Below are positions 1 through 11,199 of a stretch of DNA of 64,000 bases, piece by piece (position 1 is the first letter of the stretch; each line of letters begins with the position of its first letter). The stretch comes from Grammothele lineata (lineage: Eukaryota; Basidiomycota; Agaricomycetes; Polyporales; Polyporaceae), in assembly GCA_002150815.3 (NCBI GenBank), contig NDFF03000037.1, positions 1-64,000 on the forward strand, in the 5' to 3' direction. Both the position numbers and the translations under genes were made by a program. The notes under the pieces were generated by a model. The model was not told the origin of the DNA and made no database searches. It saw only the letters and a list, made by a program, of their open reading frames with translations.

Positions 1-630
1 ATCGTTTGCGACGCCCAGAAATGTGGTCCAAAATATAGCACTTTGGGAACCTCGAAGACCCGATGTTTTCACACCCCCAAAACGCATATGTAAACCCTAT
101 GTCTTCCGTCCACATTTCTAGAAGGCGAAAATCCTACGTTTTGGGTAGTTTTGGGATTTTGTGATCACAAAAACGCCCGTTTGGGGCGTCATAGAAACGC
201 AAACAAAAAGGTGACGTCTTTAGCCCGTGAAAATGTCATATAGTATGAGGCTCTGTAAATGCTGAGCTTGAAGCTGCGTTTTCAACGACTACAAACGGCA
301 TATTTCTGATGACCGGCAATAAAATCGCAAATGCAACGCTTGGTGTGAGCGTTTAGAGATACATTTTCGGAGTCCGAAAATTCCGGAACCCCCGGTGTGA
401 CATGTCCGAATGGGCCCCTCGGCAGACGGCCGACCTTGGTCATAAGCATAACGTGAGAGTTCATGAGCACTAATCGCGTAGACTGGCCCTATATCAAGTT
501 CGCGAAGCTGGAGCTATTATAGGATGTAATCAACTAGACAGGGTATAACGTAGGACAGATGCGAGCTACAATAACGGAGTTATCGAACCAATTCTGTGAT
601 CTTTGTGTAGACTTTCTCGAGGGATGCTCA
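1..630. other. Intergenic, no gene seen
   Basis: No reading frame here matches a family I recognise. The first 200 bases are AT-rich with recurring short CCCAAAACG / CGTTTTGGG words in both orientations and one perfect palindrome (listed separately), so this could be the edge of a dispersed repeat. The last part is the 3' flank of the SWIM/RING gene. Confidence 0.5.
157..172. repeat. 16-nt perfect palindrome
   Basis: TTTTGTGATCACAAAA reads the same on both strands. It sits inside the AT-rich stretch that carries CCCAAAACG-like words in both orientations. It could be a binding site or part of a decayed mobile element; nothing here decides between them. Confidence 0.5.
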
Positions 631-2068
631 TCAATAGTCATCATCGTAGGCGCAGTATCCGTAGAAGCGACGGCCACGACTCGGTCCATGGTAGTCTGAA
701 AAGGTTTATTAACAAATGTATGAGTTAGCGGGCCAATGACACGCACATGTACTAGTGTCACGGGTAGGGTCAATGCCAGCGGCGGCACTCAAGTTGAGGT
801 ACCCTTCGGAGATCTGGGCTCCGCTTCCTCCTGCACGCCCACCAGCAGGGGCGACGTTAGGCCACTTCGCGCGGCAAAACACGCACGTCACGCCATTCTT
901 CGCGGTATTTGCCCCTGAATGCAGTCAGTGATTTCCATTGAGGGGTAGTCAAGGGAGAGTGCTTACATTGCTGGAAGCATTCTTTGTGTAACCCATTGCC
1001 GCACTCCTCGCAGAACGTCAAGGTGCTCTCTTTCGCGCCGTGCATGTTCTCGTAGCAGATGGGGCAGTCGTCTTCCGCGCTTGGCAAGCGCTTTTTGGAT
1101 TGACTCTGAGAGCTTGACGCGATCTTCTTCCCGGTAGCCTGTGCGTACGCGTTACGGATGCGTTCATGAGCGATTGCGGCAGGTGCACGAGGAGCATGCG
1201 CAAAGATGTCTTCAAGCTCCGAGGTGAGGAGAGCCCTGAAATTGTTGAGAACAGGCACAAGCCAGTGAATCACATCAGCTTACTTCTGGTACCAGTAGCC
1301 GGACCTCTGGGTAACTTGGAGCACTGAGAAAATGGTATGAGATGACCGAATGAACTCGGTATAGCGACTGTCGCACCCTTCAGAAATATAAAGAGCTATA
1401 CAGCCCAATCAATTCCATGTTTCAGCATAATTAGACGAGAAATACTCACAATATGCTTGCAGTGGTTACCCTTCGTCGCGTCGGGGCCTATGTAAACACG
1501 TTAAATAACTTCGCCCGTGATATGGTGTTGTCGGGCTCACATGTGCAAGAAGGCTTTTTGTCAATTGTGACCACATACACCTACAGCCAACATAGTGAGC
1601 CACTGGCGCAAACCACGCAGGTGGCGTCGAGGCAAAAAACCTACGTTGCCCGTAGAGCCCAGAACGCTGAACTGCTCCTTTAACTCGGCGCCGTCTCTGT
1701 GCCTGTCAATCATGAAGAAACTTATGAAGGGAAATAGAACGCGTCAATATTGGGTTTTGCAGCTGTGCCGCCCTAGCCACGTACCGCTGGGACATGACGC
1801 GCTCAACGCGGTCGATGATGTTCTTCGGACATTGCTTCTTGAAGATCGCGCCGCGTTTCTCAGGGACAGGCGCGTTGGGGTCCTTCGCCTTGCGCGCCTT
1901 CTTCGCTTTTGGAGGAGTATCGAGCAATATGGGGTTGCTGGCGGAGCCGCCGCTGCTGCCGCCGTAGCTCGCGGACGACGCGTGGGGATAGCTCGGTGTT
2001 GTAGGCGCAGGCACAGTAGGGACCCAATGTGCGTATGGGTCATCGACAGCCTTCCTCTTGGGCGGCAT
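631..2068 (-). CDS. SWIM/RING zinc-finger protein (ZSWIM2/MEX-like putative E3 ligase)
   Basis: Nine exons on the minus strand: 2068-1785, 1720-1645, 1580-1541, 1487-1450, 1395-1377, 1323-1284, 1235-967, 914-753, 695-631. They sum to 993 nt, a 330-residue protein starting MPPKRKAVDD and ending YGYCAYDDDY. The basic N-terminus is followed by a SWIM zinc motif (CTC, then CKH after KGN) assembled from exons 3 and 4. A RING-type finger follows (CPICYE, CEECG, HKECFQQ, CVFCRAKW). Proteins with this order in fungi are thought to be ubiquitin ligases; no target can be read from sequence. Exon 5 is only 19 nt. The product is probably nuclear or cytos­olic; no signal peptide or membrane segment is visible. 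It is divergent from the cis-prenyltransferase with 159 bp between the start codons. Family assignment is firm, function inferred. Confidence 0.85.
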
Positions 2069-2227
2069 CGCGCGCTCTGCGACTTGAGGTGCAGTCGCTG
2101 TCGAGAGGATGTCGCGGGGAGGAGCTTGGAGGATGGCGGAGAGGGACAAGTCGCAAGTCGCGACGCGGTTGTGGCCACGGCCCGAGCTGCGCCGAAAAGA
2201 AGCATGGTCACTCAAAGTCAAAGTCAA
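2069..2227. promoter_or_regulatory. Divergent promoter region, SWIM/RING and RER2 genes
   Basis: The start codons of two oppositely oriented genes lie about 159 bp apart (198 bp if the downstream ATG at 2267 is used for the plus-strand gene). Both promoters must lie here or overlap the first exons. No clear TATA box is visible, which fits housekeeping genes. Confidence 0.5.
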
Positions 2228-3349
2228 ATGCACGCGACGCGCAACGTGTACTTATCTTCCCACGCCATGCTGCTCCAGCTCATCTCGACCCCGCTCGGCT
2301 GGCTCAAGGACCAGGTGTGTGCAAAGGCCCAGGACGCCCTCATTGCTGTCCTCGCTGCGGGCCCGGTGCCCGGCCATGTAGGGTTCATTCTTGACGGGAA
2401 CAGAAGGTATGCTCGGAGCAAACATATGCAGATCAAGGAGGGCCACACGGACGGCTTCTACACACTTAGAAAGGTGCGCCGCGCGACATTATATCGTGAC
2501 GAGGATGCTCATACGATTGACGCACAGATGTTGGAAGTCTGCATACATCTGAACATTCGTTGCGTGAGCGCTTATGCGTTCTCAATCGAGAACTTCAAAC
2601 GGTCTCCAGGAGAGGTGGAGGCCCTCATGAATCTTGCGGAGGAAAAGCTGCTGGAATTCTGCGAGCAAGGGTACGCCTTCCTTATTGCATCGTGAGGCGC
2701 TGTTGATTTATGCTCCTATCAAGGAGTGTACTGAACAAGTACGGTATCAAGCTCGTCGTAGTCGGTCACCGAGATTTGCTGCCGGACAGGGTAAAGGCTG
2801 CTGCAGAGAAGGCGGAAAACATGACGAAGGATAACGACCGGTATGCAAGGTTCACCTATACTGTCGAAGCTCTTGCCCTCATCTCAGACCTAGTGCCATC
2901 TTCAATCTCTGCATGCCATACACTTCTCGGGACGAGATCACCACTGCGGTGCGGTCTGCTATCCAAGAACGTTTGGGGGACGCTTCAGAGGACGGGTATG
3001 TGCTCGCACCCCTCATCAAGCAATGACGAAAGCTCATGAGTGGATTAGAAAAATTACTGTGAATGATATTGAGGCTCACCTCATGACTTCTCTTGCGGGC
3101 GGTCCGCCTCTGGACATCCTTGTTCGTACGAGTGGTGTAAAGCGGCTAAGTGACTATTTACTGTGGCAGGTATGTGGTCGTGACGGGCTTGCCTCATAAC
3201 GTCTACTTACAAGGTGTTACACATCGCTTCAGTGTTCCGAAGATACCCAGCTTCAGTTCTGCGAGACTTATTGGCCTGAGTTCGGGCTCCTGGATTTCGT
3301 ACCCATCATTTTGGACTATCAGCGAAAGGTCTGGTCGAAGATCTCGTAG
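2228..3349 (+). CDS. RER2: Dehydrodolichyl diphosphate synthase (cis-prenyltransferase)
   Basis: Adds isoprene units in cis to farnesyl diphosphate to make the dolichol precursor for ER glycosylation. Six exons: 2228-2473, 2528-2670, 2724-2840, 2894-2995, 3049-3169, 3233-3349; 281 residues, or 268 if translation starts at the ATG at 2267. The substrate-binding motif FILDGNRRYAR, the SAYAFSIENFKR block and the C-terminal ILVRTSGVKRLSD motif are all present, so the catalytic subunit looks active. The length fits fungal Rer2/DHDDS proteins. The C-terminus ends QRKVWSKIS. A hydrophobic stretch before FILDG (LIAVLAAGPVPGHVG) is the usual membrane-proximal segment. It shares a promoter with the SWIM/RING gene. 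The upstream ATG (MHATRN) is in frame but not clearly conserved, so the exact start is open. Confidence 0.92.
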
Positions 3350-3713
3350 CAAGCACGCATTTCAGTTTAAGTTATTCTCTTCATGTTCACTTTGTACTGG
3401 GGCCAAACTATATACACTTTTGGATTACGGACCTGCTACATATCTACTGCATACCTGTACAACTACCTACAATGGAGTGGGAACACAACTGATAACAATG
3501 TGATCTGCAACGATACAAGACGACAGCGCAAGATGAGACACATGCAGAGGAAACAGAATGGGATGAGATGCGGTCATACTAAGTATGTACAATGCGTAAA
3601 TAGGAGCAAGAACGGACACATACTGCGGTATACATACACATCAGGGTCGTTATAATCGTATAAGCCGAGACGTCCATCACACAGCGACACAAAGGACTAG
3701 TCTAGAACACGGA
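3350..3713. other. Convergent intergenic region
   Basis: Lies between the 3' ends of RER2 (plus) and the CCCH zinc-finger gene (minus). It should contain both polyadenylation regions. No coding signal seen. Confidence 0.5.
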
Positions 3714-6401
3714 TCAGTGCTGTACGCTCTGCGCATGCGAGGGGATGAGGGGAGGCGGCGGCATCTGCGCGGTGTCCACCTGGCGGTCCATGAACTGCTT
3801 CGTCGTCTGCACGACCCTCATCGCCGGCACGAACACCGCGTAAACCTGCTCGCAGACCTCCCGCTGATGGTTCTCCAAGCATTCGGACACGCCTTGCCGG
3901 ATCTTGTCGAGGCCGCTTACAGCGAGGTTGTGCATGTCGGGTAGCAGCGCCTCGAGCACTAGGTCTGCGATCTCCTTCGTTGTTGGCGGGGGCGGTGGGG
4001 GAGGTGGCTGCTTCGCCTTGAAGGTCCCGAGGAGGTCGCGCAGCTCCTGTATGTCCTTGCTGTTTTGCTCCGCCTGCTTGTCGAGGTCTTTGCTCTGATC
4101 AATGAGCTGAGCGGAAGGAATGAGCGGGCGATTGTGAGAAAAGAACTGTACGCTCACCTGCTGCAGGGTAATGGCCAACTTAGCGTTATCCATAGCCAGC
4201 TCGTGGTAGTTGCGGTCCTTCGTGAGGTTCCGTTCCCGCTGCACGTCCAGCTGCTGCATGCCCTGATCTACCGTCTTCTGAGACTCCGTGAGGCGCACGT
4301 GGAGCGACGCGCACTCTGACAAAAGTTCCTCCGTCGACTTCGGCTGACGCGGGGGCACCTCGCCTTCTTCCTGCAACATTCCTGCAGTGAGAGGCTCCGG
4401 AGGCTCAATGTAGCCTTGTTCGACGAGTGTGTCATGGAGGACAGTCTCGGGCTTAGGCATCGACTCCCGTAGTTCGTTGAAGTAAAACTCCAGGTCCGTC
4501 ATACGCTCTTCAAGCTGAACCGCCTTCATGTCGACGTCGTTCATCAGCGCGCGCTCTGGATGAACGGGGGCTTCCGCAATCGCTTTGGCCTTAGCCTCGG
4601 CCCTCGCCTTCTCCTCCTCGGCCGCTTTTCTCGCCTCCTCCTCAGCCCGCTGCTTCTCCTCTTCCATAGTACGCTTCTTCTCCTCGGATTCCAGTATCTC
4701 CTTCCGATAATTCTCGACGAGAGGGTGGACCTGACTAATCCACTCCTTGGTCTCCTTCACGTACACCTTGAAGTTCTCAACTTCTTTCTCGCGACCTTCT
4801 CTTTTTGGCATTGGCAGGCCAATAACGGGATAGTGCTCAAGACGGTCCAGGCAGGCGTCCATACGCTTTCTCGCTTTACCCAACGCCTCTTCAGTGTCTG
4901 CCCGCACCCGCTCGAGCTTCTTGTGCGCGACGACGAGGGAGCCGCTCTGGTATCGACGAGAGCGTTGAAGCTTGCGTTGCTTTTCCCGGATGTCGTTTAA
5001 TGCACGCAACTCGTTATGGAGCTCGACTGCTTTCAAGAGTGTCCTGATCATGTTTGCTGATTAATCACTGACTCGCTGGGAGAGACTAAACCTTACCGCA
5101 AGTAGTCCTTCCATTGGTCCCGCAGCCCGTCGGGAATGTCGATATCCATTGGGGAACTTGGCCGAGATGGCTCCGAGCCTGACTCAGAAAGCGGAACCTG
5201 GCAATCTTCTTCAATCGGCCCTGGAGGGCTTGAGACAGATCCCGTCACCTTGACGGGGGCCTTGTACTCCGGGAATGCAAACGGGTTTGACTTTGACGAG
5301 GATGCGCCCAAGGGATCAGCGACAGCGATAGGCGCAGGGACGCCGGTGCTAAGCATCCGCATACTCTCCTTCTCCTTCCTCACCTGCTTGGCGATACCTG
5401 GATCCTCAGCTGGGGACATCGTCGTGGTGGAAAGGGTCGACGAGTTCCTGCGATAATCCTGGGGAGAACGCGACTCCGGGGAACGAGGAGTCCGCAAGGT
5501 AGGCTCCACGCCCCATGTAGGCGACGAGTCAACGACCATGGCCTTCCCCTTGCCCTTCAGATCTGCATAACCGATGTTGCTAGCCTTATCCTGACCAGAA
5601 TGCCATTGAGATGCGACTGGCAGCGCTGTAGCATTTGCGCCTGTACGTGAGCTTGGAGGTTCGGGCTCGGCCCACCCCGATGGGGCCGAACTCGAAGGGA
5701 CGTCCCACCTGGACGCTGATGGACCTGACGACTGAGCGTGGCCTGTCGACGTCTCCGGCTCACCCCAGTTGGCCACCGCGTTGCTAGTGGATGTCGATGG
5801 TGCTCCCCAATCGGCCACCGCCGTACCAGCGGATGTCGATGGCGCTCCCCAGCCGCCAGTAACAGAAGGCCCAGCAGCGTCGGCAGATGAGGACTGCTGC
5901 GCACCCCAGATAACAGTACTGGACCCCGCCCCTGTTCCCGTCGTTGCAGGTACCGCGTCCCAATTGGCCATTGACCCACCCCATTCCGACTCAGTTGGAT
6001 TCAGGGCTTGATTGCTTGGACGACGAGCTTCCCGGCCAGAAGTAGAAGTATCTTTCCAAGCTGGCGCAGTCGAGGATTCGGATGCGCGGCGCGACATGCC
6101 CAATGGTTCGCGGTTGGGTCCTGTCATGTCAGAATTGAAACCCACAGCGCCGCTCCTTCGTCGCTGTCCACCATCTGCCCTGTTCGAGCTCTGGAACGAT
6201 CTTGCGGGGCCTTCCTCATACATGCGCTTGCGCAATGCGCGGTCCCACATTGGATCACTTGGGTGGACGAAGACGCAGTTAGGCCTGTTGCAGCCTCTGC
6301 CGAGGGGCCTGCCCTCATCATCGTACATCTTGTAGGACAATCAGTTGCCCCGTGGCCAGTGCTCGTAAGCAAGTACTCACCATGCACTTGATATTAGGCA
6401 T
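3714..6401 (-). CDS. CCCH zinc-finger protein with coiled coil
   Basis: Exon 1 (6401-6381) encodes MPNIKCM. Exon 2 is 6328-5097, and the rest runs from 5043 to 3714. A 51-nt GT..AG segment (4157-4107) is in frame and stop-free, so it may be an intron or be retained: 843 residues spliced, 860 retained. The first cysteine (exon 1) plus CNRPNC and VFVHP of exon 2 form one CCCH finger, a type that usually binds RNA. A long Ser/Thr/Trp-rich disordered part follows, with repeated WGAPSTS-like units (about residues 150-230). After that come a charged coiled coil rich in Glu/Lys/Ala (around the EEEKQRAEEEARK stretch) and a run of eight prolines near residue 720. The family is seen in basidiomycetes, but I know of no assigned function. 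Role in RNA binding is inference from the finger alone. Confidence 0.75.
4107..4157 (-). other. Possible 51-nt intron or retained exon segment
   Basis: On the minus strand it begins GTGAGC and ends GCTCAG, is 3n long and has no stop. The 17 residues it would add interrupt a heptad-like helical region, which favours removal. Either outcome keeps the frame. Confidence 0.5.
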
Positions 6402-7024
6402 GACTACAGCGTAATGAATGTGGGATATTCAGGTGAAGAGGGGGAGGCGTTCGGACGGGAAGAGAGCTCAATAGGTTGCGACACTGGGGATGTGCTGCGG
6501 TACACACCGCGTTTACCCTCGATATAAGAGACAGCAATACACAACCGTGTGGTGAGGCTCACCGGACAAAGGTAAGACGCGTGTCTCTTCGCCGGGGCCA
6601 AAGGGCCCTCCGCCGCACGAGCTCGTTATAGTATGCTTGTACGCGGCTTGCGATACAGAGGGTGAACCACCTGGAGTCCCGGGTCAGGAGGAGGGCGATT
6701 ATGAATGCAACGCAGAGCAGAATGAATAGATGACTGCGAGGACGGCGGTGGAGGCTCGGCGCAGGGGAAGAAGCGATAGGGAAGTAGAGCGAGGAGCAGC
6801 GAAAGGTCAAGCGGCGGCAAGCCACACCGATCGCCATTCACTCCACACGAAACTTTATCAAAGTGCAACACGTCCTTTCCAAACAGGGAAAATCCCGACC
6901 CCTGAGACGCGCTCTCCGTCTTCCGACACCGTTGAGTTCCGTTGAGCCGTGTGACACTCAGCCGAGCAACAGGTAGCAGACAGTACAGTAACATACACAA
7001 ATAAGGAGAACATAACATCGTTCA
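6402..7024. other. Intergenic: CCCH gene promoter and SLT11 3' flank
   Basis: Both flanking genes are on the minus strand. Short open frames on the minus strand here encode a hydrophobic stretch, but they have no splice partners and no recognised family, so I treat the region as promoter and 5' leader of the CCCH gene. Confidence 0.45.
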
Positions 7025-8311
7025 CTACGCAGGACTAATGGGCGCGGTCGAGGGCCCCGGTCGAGGGGCCTTCGATCCCGATGCACTCTTGCTCCTCCCC
7101 CAGCGAACAGTCACAGTCACTTCGTCAATCTCGAGACCGTTAGCCCACGCTTGAGCCGCTAATTCGGCTGTCACCCTGTCCTTCCAGTTCACAAAGGCAC
7201 ACCTGTGTCCCAGGACTCCCGTGAGCATGGAATACTAACGGCGTACGACTACGCATACCTGGACTTTGCGACGTGTACGACAGACTTCAGCTGAGAAGGT
7301 TGCACGGCAGGCAGAGATTTGAGAACCCTTGTCCGAATGCTTTCTTCCGTTGAAGACGGCGACAGTGTGGTTAAGAACAGTGAAGTCTAGCAACGGGGAT
7401 TCAGATCTCTCTCGTTATCCATCAGCGGCGCAGAGACGCACGACATTCACATCCTCCGGCGGTTGCAGTCCCATGTTCGCGGCGTGTGTGGACATAATTT
7501 TCTTTGCGACAGGGTCATTACGACCATGGTACCTGTCCTGAATGTTCTGCCTTGACAACTCATTGTCGACTGGCATTTCATGCCTAGAACCGCGGTCACG
7601 GCAAAGCCCATAAGACGACAGCTCGAGCAACGCACCTGTAGGGACAATCGTCGCCTCTGTTGCATTCGCCCTTGGCAAAGAACGAGCACAGATGTGGGCG
7701 GTTGCGTTTGTAATAAGGGTCGGTACGCGCAAGTTGTTTCAGCATTTCCTTCCCTGCACTCGTCGACTTGTTCACGTCCAACAGCGACTTGGCACCGTCA
7801 AGCTGCTATTGTGGTCGGCACATCGACCAAGGGAAAATACGGCATACGCACCTTGCTCTCCATGTTCTGAGCATAGTACTCCCGGTTAATCTCACTCGTT
7901 GGAGCCTCGCTCTCCACGCCCAGGGCCGTATCACGGACTTGGGTCGGTAACCCGTACTCCAAGTCGAGAAGGCATGTTTGGCATACGTTCTTGACCTTTG
8001 CACATGTTTGGCAGATAACGGTGGTCTTAAAGCGCATGGCCGTACCAGGGTTCCAGCGAAACACGGTGAATGGACGCGCACATGTGCCACAAGAACGTCC
8101 AAACTCTTGTTTTGACTACTCGTATTCAGAAAAACGCCAAACGCAGACGCCGCAGTTAAGTACTCACCATGCGAATGAAAGGATTGTCGCCCAGACCTGC
8201 GGCGAGTGAGGGACAGGACGAATGAAGGAAGTCGATGGACGCACATGTTTCACAAAGAATAGGAAACTCGCTCTGCTCCCAGCCCGCTTTATTGAGATCG
8301 GCTTTTGGCAT
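7025..8311 (-). CDS. SLT11: Pre-mRNA-splicing factor SLT11/ECM2 (RBM22-like)
   Basis: Nuclear splicing factor that contacts U6 and U2/U6 helix II in the activated spliceosome. Seven exons: 8311-8245, 8196-8168, 8115-7852, 7802-7636, 7583-7442, 7386-7259, 7202-7025; 324 residues. The start [12 protein letters not shown] and the CETC motif open a zinc-binding N-terminal domain with further Cys pairs ([22 protein letters not shown]). A CCCH finger follows ([18 protein letters not shown]). The end is a C-terminal RRM ([25 protein letters not shown]). Domain order and length match fungal Slt11. Exon 2 is only 29 nt. The downstream tail is Ser/Pro rich. All conserved metal ligands I expect are visible, so the gene looks intact. 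Confidence 0.93.
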
Positions 8312-8819
8312 AATTGTCGGGCAGGAAGGGCTGAATGGGTAGTAGCGGTGGTCGTTTGCAGTGAGGCCGAGGTCCAGAGCACAATTGAACACGCTGGTGG
8401 CACTGGCCTCTTCTGAGGTACGAAGAACGAGAGGCTGGCCACGCGAGCCTAGCACTGGCACCCTTCCGAACGCCGTCAGGATTGGTCAGCACATATCGTG
8501 AATACTTGACGCCGGTGCAAAGAGCAGTCTCCTCCGTTCCCTGAATACTACCGAGATAGTACTGAGAGTCGTATGAACTAAAGTGGTCGGTCTGCAGCTC
8601 TTGTATATATCCTTTGAGCTGACTGGTACCATTATATGACGTATTGATAGCATGTTACGTCTCATGCACACAAGTTCACCGACGGCGGCCTACTTCAGTC
8701 TCGCGATCGTATAGGATTTCAAAGAAACTTGAACGTTCGTGAACTGGAGCACTGTGACCGAGAGGTCCACAAAGCTGATTTTCCTTTCTAGATGTACACC
8801 CAGCTATAGACACTGCGAA
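8312..8819. other. Divergent promoter region, SLT11 and NPR2
   Basis: About 508 bp between the start codons of two oppositely oriented genes. A frame on the minus strand continues upstream of the SLT11 start without similarity to the family, so it is read as 5' leader. No clear TATA box. Confidence 0.45.
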
Positions 8820-11119
8820 ATGTCGTCTAATGGCGCGTCTTTCCTACCTCGTCTCGAGTCAGTGTTTTACGCTGTCTTCGACGTCGAACAAGGCCCAAAG
8901 ATCGTCTCTCAAGTTCCAGAGGCTCTCATAGCTACTTCGACTACGTCTGCGCTTAGCTCAGGTTCCAGCGGTTCTCTGTTTGCTGTCTCACCAGCCTCTG
9001 CCACATCCCCTTTCGACTTTGACTTCCCTTCCCGTACATCCTCCAGCTCTCTCTTGTCTTCACCCACCTCTCAACGAGTCGACTCCATGAACGGTATCCT
9101 TTCACCCCATAAGCGAGGCACCTCCACCAATCGCTTTCTCTTCCACTTTGATGACATCTCAAGATACGTCATTCCGCCGAAGGCACTCTGTGGAAGACTC
9201 GTCATATGCACGACCAAGTCTCACCGCATCCTTGGGTTCCCTGTCCGCCTGGACGATGAAACGTACCCACGGAATTACTTCTTGTATAATGTCTGCTTCG
9301 TCTTCGAACGTACTGCAGATCTCAGCTGCTATGAGCCAATTGCGCGGAAGATGAGCCGGGTGCTCACCAATTGTGAGGTTCGTCGGTCGCCTCCCACCCA
9401 TCCAGGCAGTTGTATTAACGGGATGGGCAGAAAGAGTCTAGCTTTTTGTCTTCACCGAAGACTGCAAGAGCGATTCCCGCGATCCTGGAACAGCTATACG
9501 AAGATCTCAACTCATACTCCGAGACTTCCATTCCCATCGACCAGTTCAACTCTATCGAGCTGAAGATCTTCCCCTTCTATCCAAATCCCCCACCAATCAA
9601 AGACTGGCAGGTTCCTCTTGCGCTAATCGACCTCACCAGTAGGATCGAGCCCAACTGGGATCTCACTATTGTGAAGGTACAACACGCTCTTATTTGAGAG
9701 TGCCTTCGGACTCTGAAGGCTTGAATCCTTCACTAGGTCTGTCCGTTCATCGATGGAATCAACCACGTCAGTCGTATCGCTCGTCTCGCAAAATGCGAAT
9801 TAAGTCTGACTCGCCTCGCTATCTCACATTTACTGTGCGTATCGTCGTTGGTATTTTACTACTCCGTCTTATCTTTGTCGACAGCTACTACCAAGTCATC
9901 ATGATGATCGATATTTTCCAGTACTCGAACATGTACACGCTTAGGAAAAGTATGCAATGGCTCGCTGATGAGGATCACATCAAAGGCGAATGCGGTCCCT
10001 ATGTCACAAAGCCACGTAGGTACCAAACTGGATGATGATACCTATGCTCACACATCTCTACAGACCACGCTATCCCCGACTGGCCTACTCTGTTACACTT
10101 GTACTCCCGCTTTCGCGCAGGAAAAACAGTTCGAGACTGGATGGAAGCGTATAACGTGCACAATCTCGGCGTCGACGTTCGTCGATTCGTTAGCTTCGGC
10201 GTCATCAAGGTCTGTAAACTTTTTTCTACTCACTCCGTTCGTAGGTCTCAATGCCTACCAGGGTTTCTTGCGTAGGGTAGACCGCTACCCAATATTGTTC
10301 GCCAAGGGCACAGGCTCAGAACCGTCATCACAAGACCGGCACGCTGGTATGGCGAACCTCGGGCGTAAGCGCGGAAAGAGTATGTCCGCCGCTCCCATTA
10401 CTACTGTAACAGCGGCCACGCCTCCCGAGGCGCAGATCCGCGGGGACCCCGAGTCACTCCGTGTGCGCAGCCGTGTGCAGGACGCGCAGCCCACCATTGC
10501 TTCCGCCGGCGCGGAGCTCGTCGCCGCCTCCACGACCTCTACGCACGCAACTGCACGCACCACTGCCCCCATCGCCCGTCGCGTGAGCGCCGCAGAAAGC
10601 TCGCTCGAACTCCTCCGCGAACGCGATGCCCGCAAACCGCTGCACGACCGCGCATACCAGTCGATGTCCCGCCTTTATAACCGTGCCGAGGCGCGTCCGG
10701 CAGCAGTCCGCGCCTTCGCCAACCCGGCCCCTTCTGCGATGCCGATAGCTGCGACGCGGTCTAACACCGCCAGATATATTGCATCTTCTTCGCCGGACGC
10801 GTTCGACGGGCGTGGAACGGTTTCCTCGGACCCTCTGGACAGCGAACAGTCGAGCGGAGCTCGATCGAGACTGCTCGGCATGCAGACGGGACGTGTAGGG
10901 CGTGGGCCGTCGGCGCCGCACGGCCAGTTGCAAGGTCCCGTGCAATTCCCGCCAGAATTGTTGCTGCTGCTCGACGGGGAGCACCATACGGACGAAATAT
11001 GTACGCGCTTCGAGGTGGGCTGGCCAGTGCTGAGGCAATGGCTGTTCGCTGCAGGCGGAGCAGAAGAGGGATATGAAGGCGACGAGGAATACGGGCAAAT
11101 ATCAATAATTTACCGATAG
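8820..11119 (+). CDS. NPR2: Nitrogen permease regulator 2 (Nprl2 homologue, SEACIT/GATOR1 subunit)
   Basis: Subunit of the GATOR1/SEACIT complex, which restrains TORC1 at the vacuole when amino acids are scarce. Six exons: 8820-9377, 9431-9676, 9737-9834, 9885-10015, 10064-10209, 10262-11119; 678 residues. The N-terminal longin-type domain starts with LESVFYAVFDVEQGPKIVSQ and continues through RYVIPPKALCGR. The middle carries the conserved FIDGINHVSRIA, YYQVIMMIDIFQYSN and GVDVRRFVSFGVIKGFLRR blocks. The C-terminal winged-helix region reads LLLLLDGEHHTDEIC and ends ISIIYR. About 200 Ala/Ser/Arg-rich residues between GFLRR and the last domain form a long disordered insert. The exon 4 donor was placed at GTAGGT because only that keeps the frame into the IPDWPTLLHLY exon. 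Confidence 0.92.
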
Positions 11120-11199
11120 CGTACGGCGATTATATCAGCCAAGTGGTGTGCAAGTGTTAATATCTAGGTAGGAAATGTACAAGCATGGAATATGTGAGT

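Noticed and set aside
6559..7018. Hydrophobic minus-strand frames upstream of the CCCH gene
   Set aside because: No family, no splice partners, and the region fits a promoter and 5' leader.
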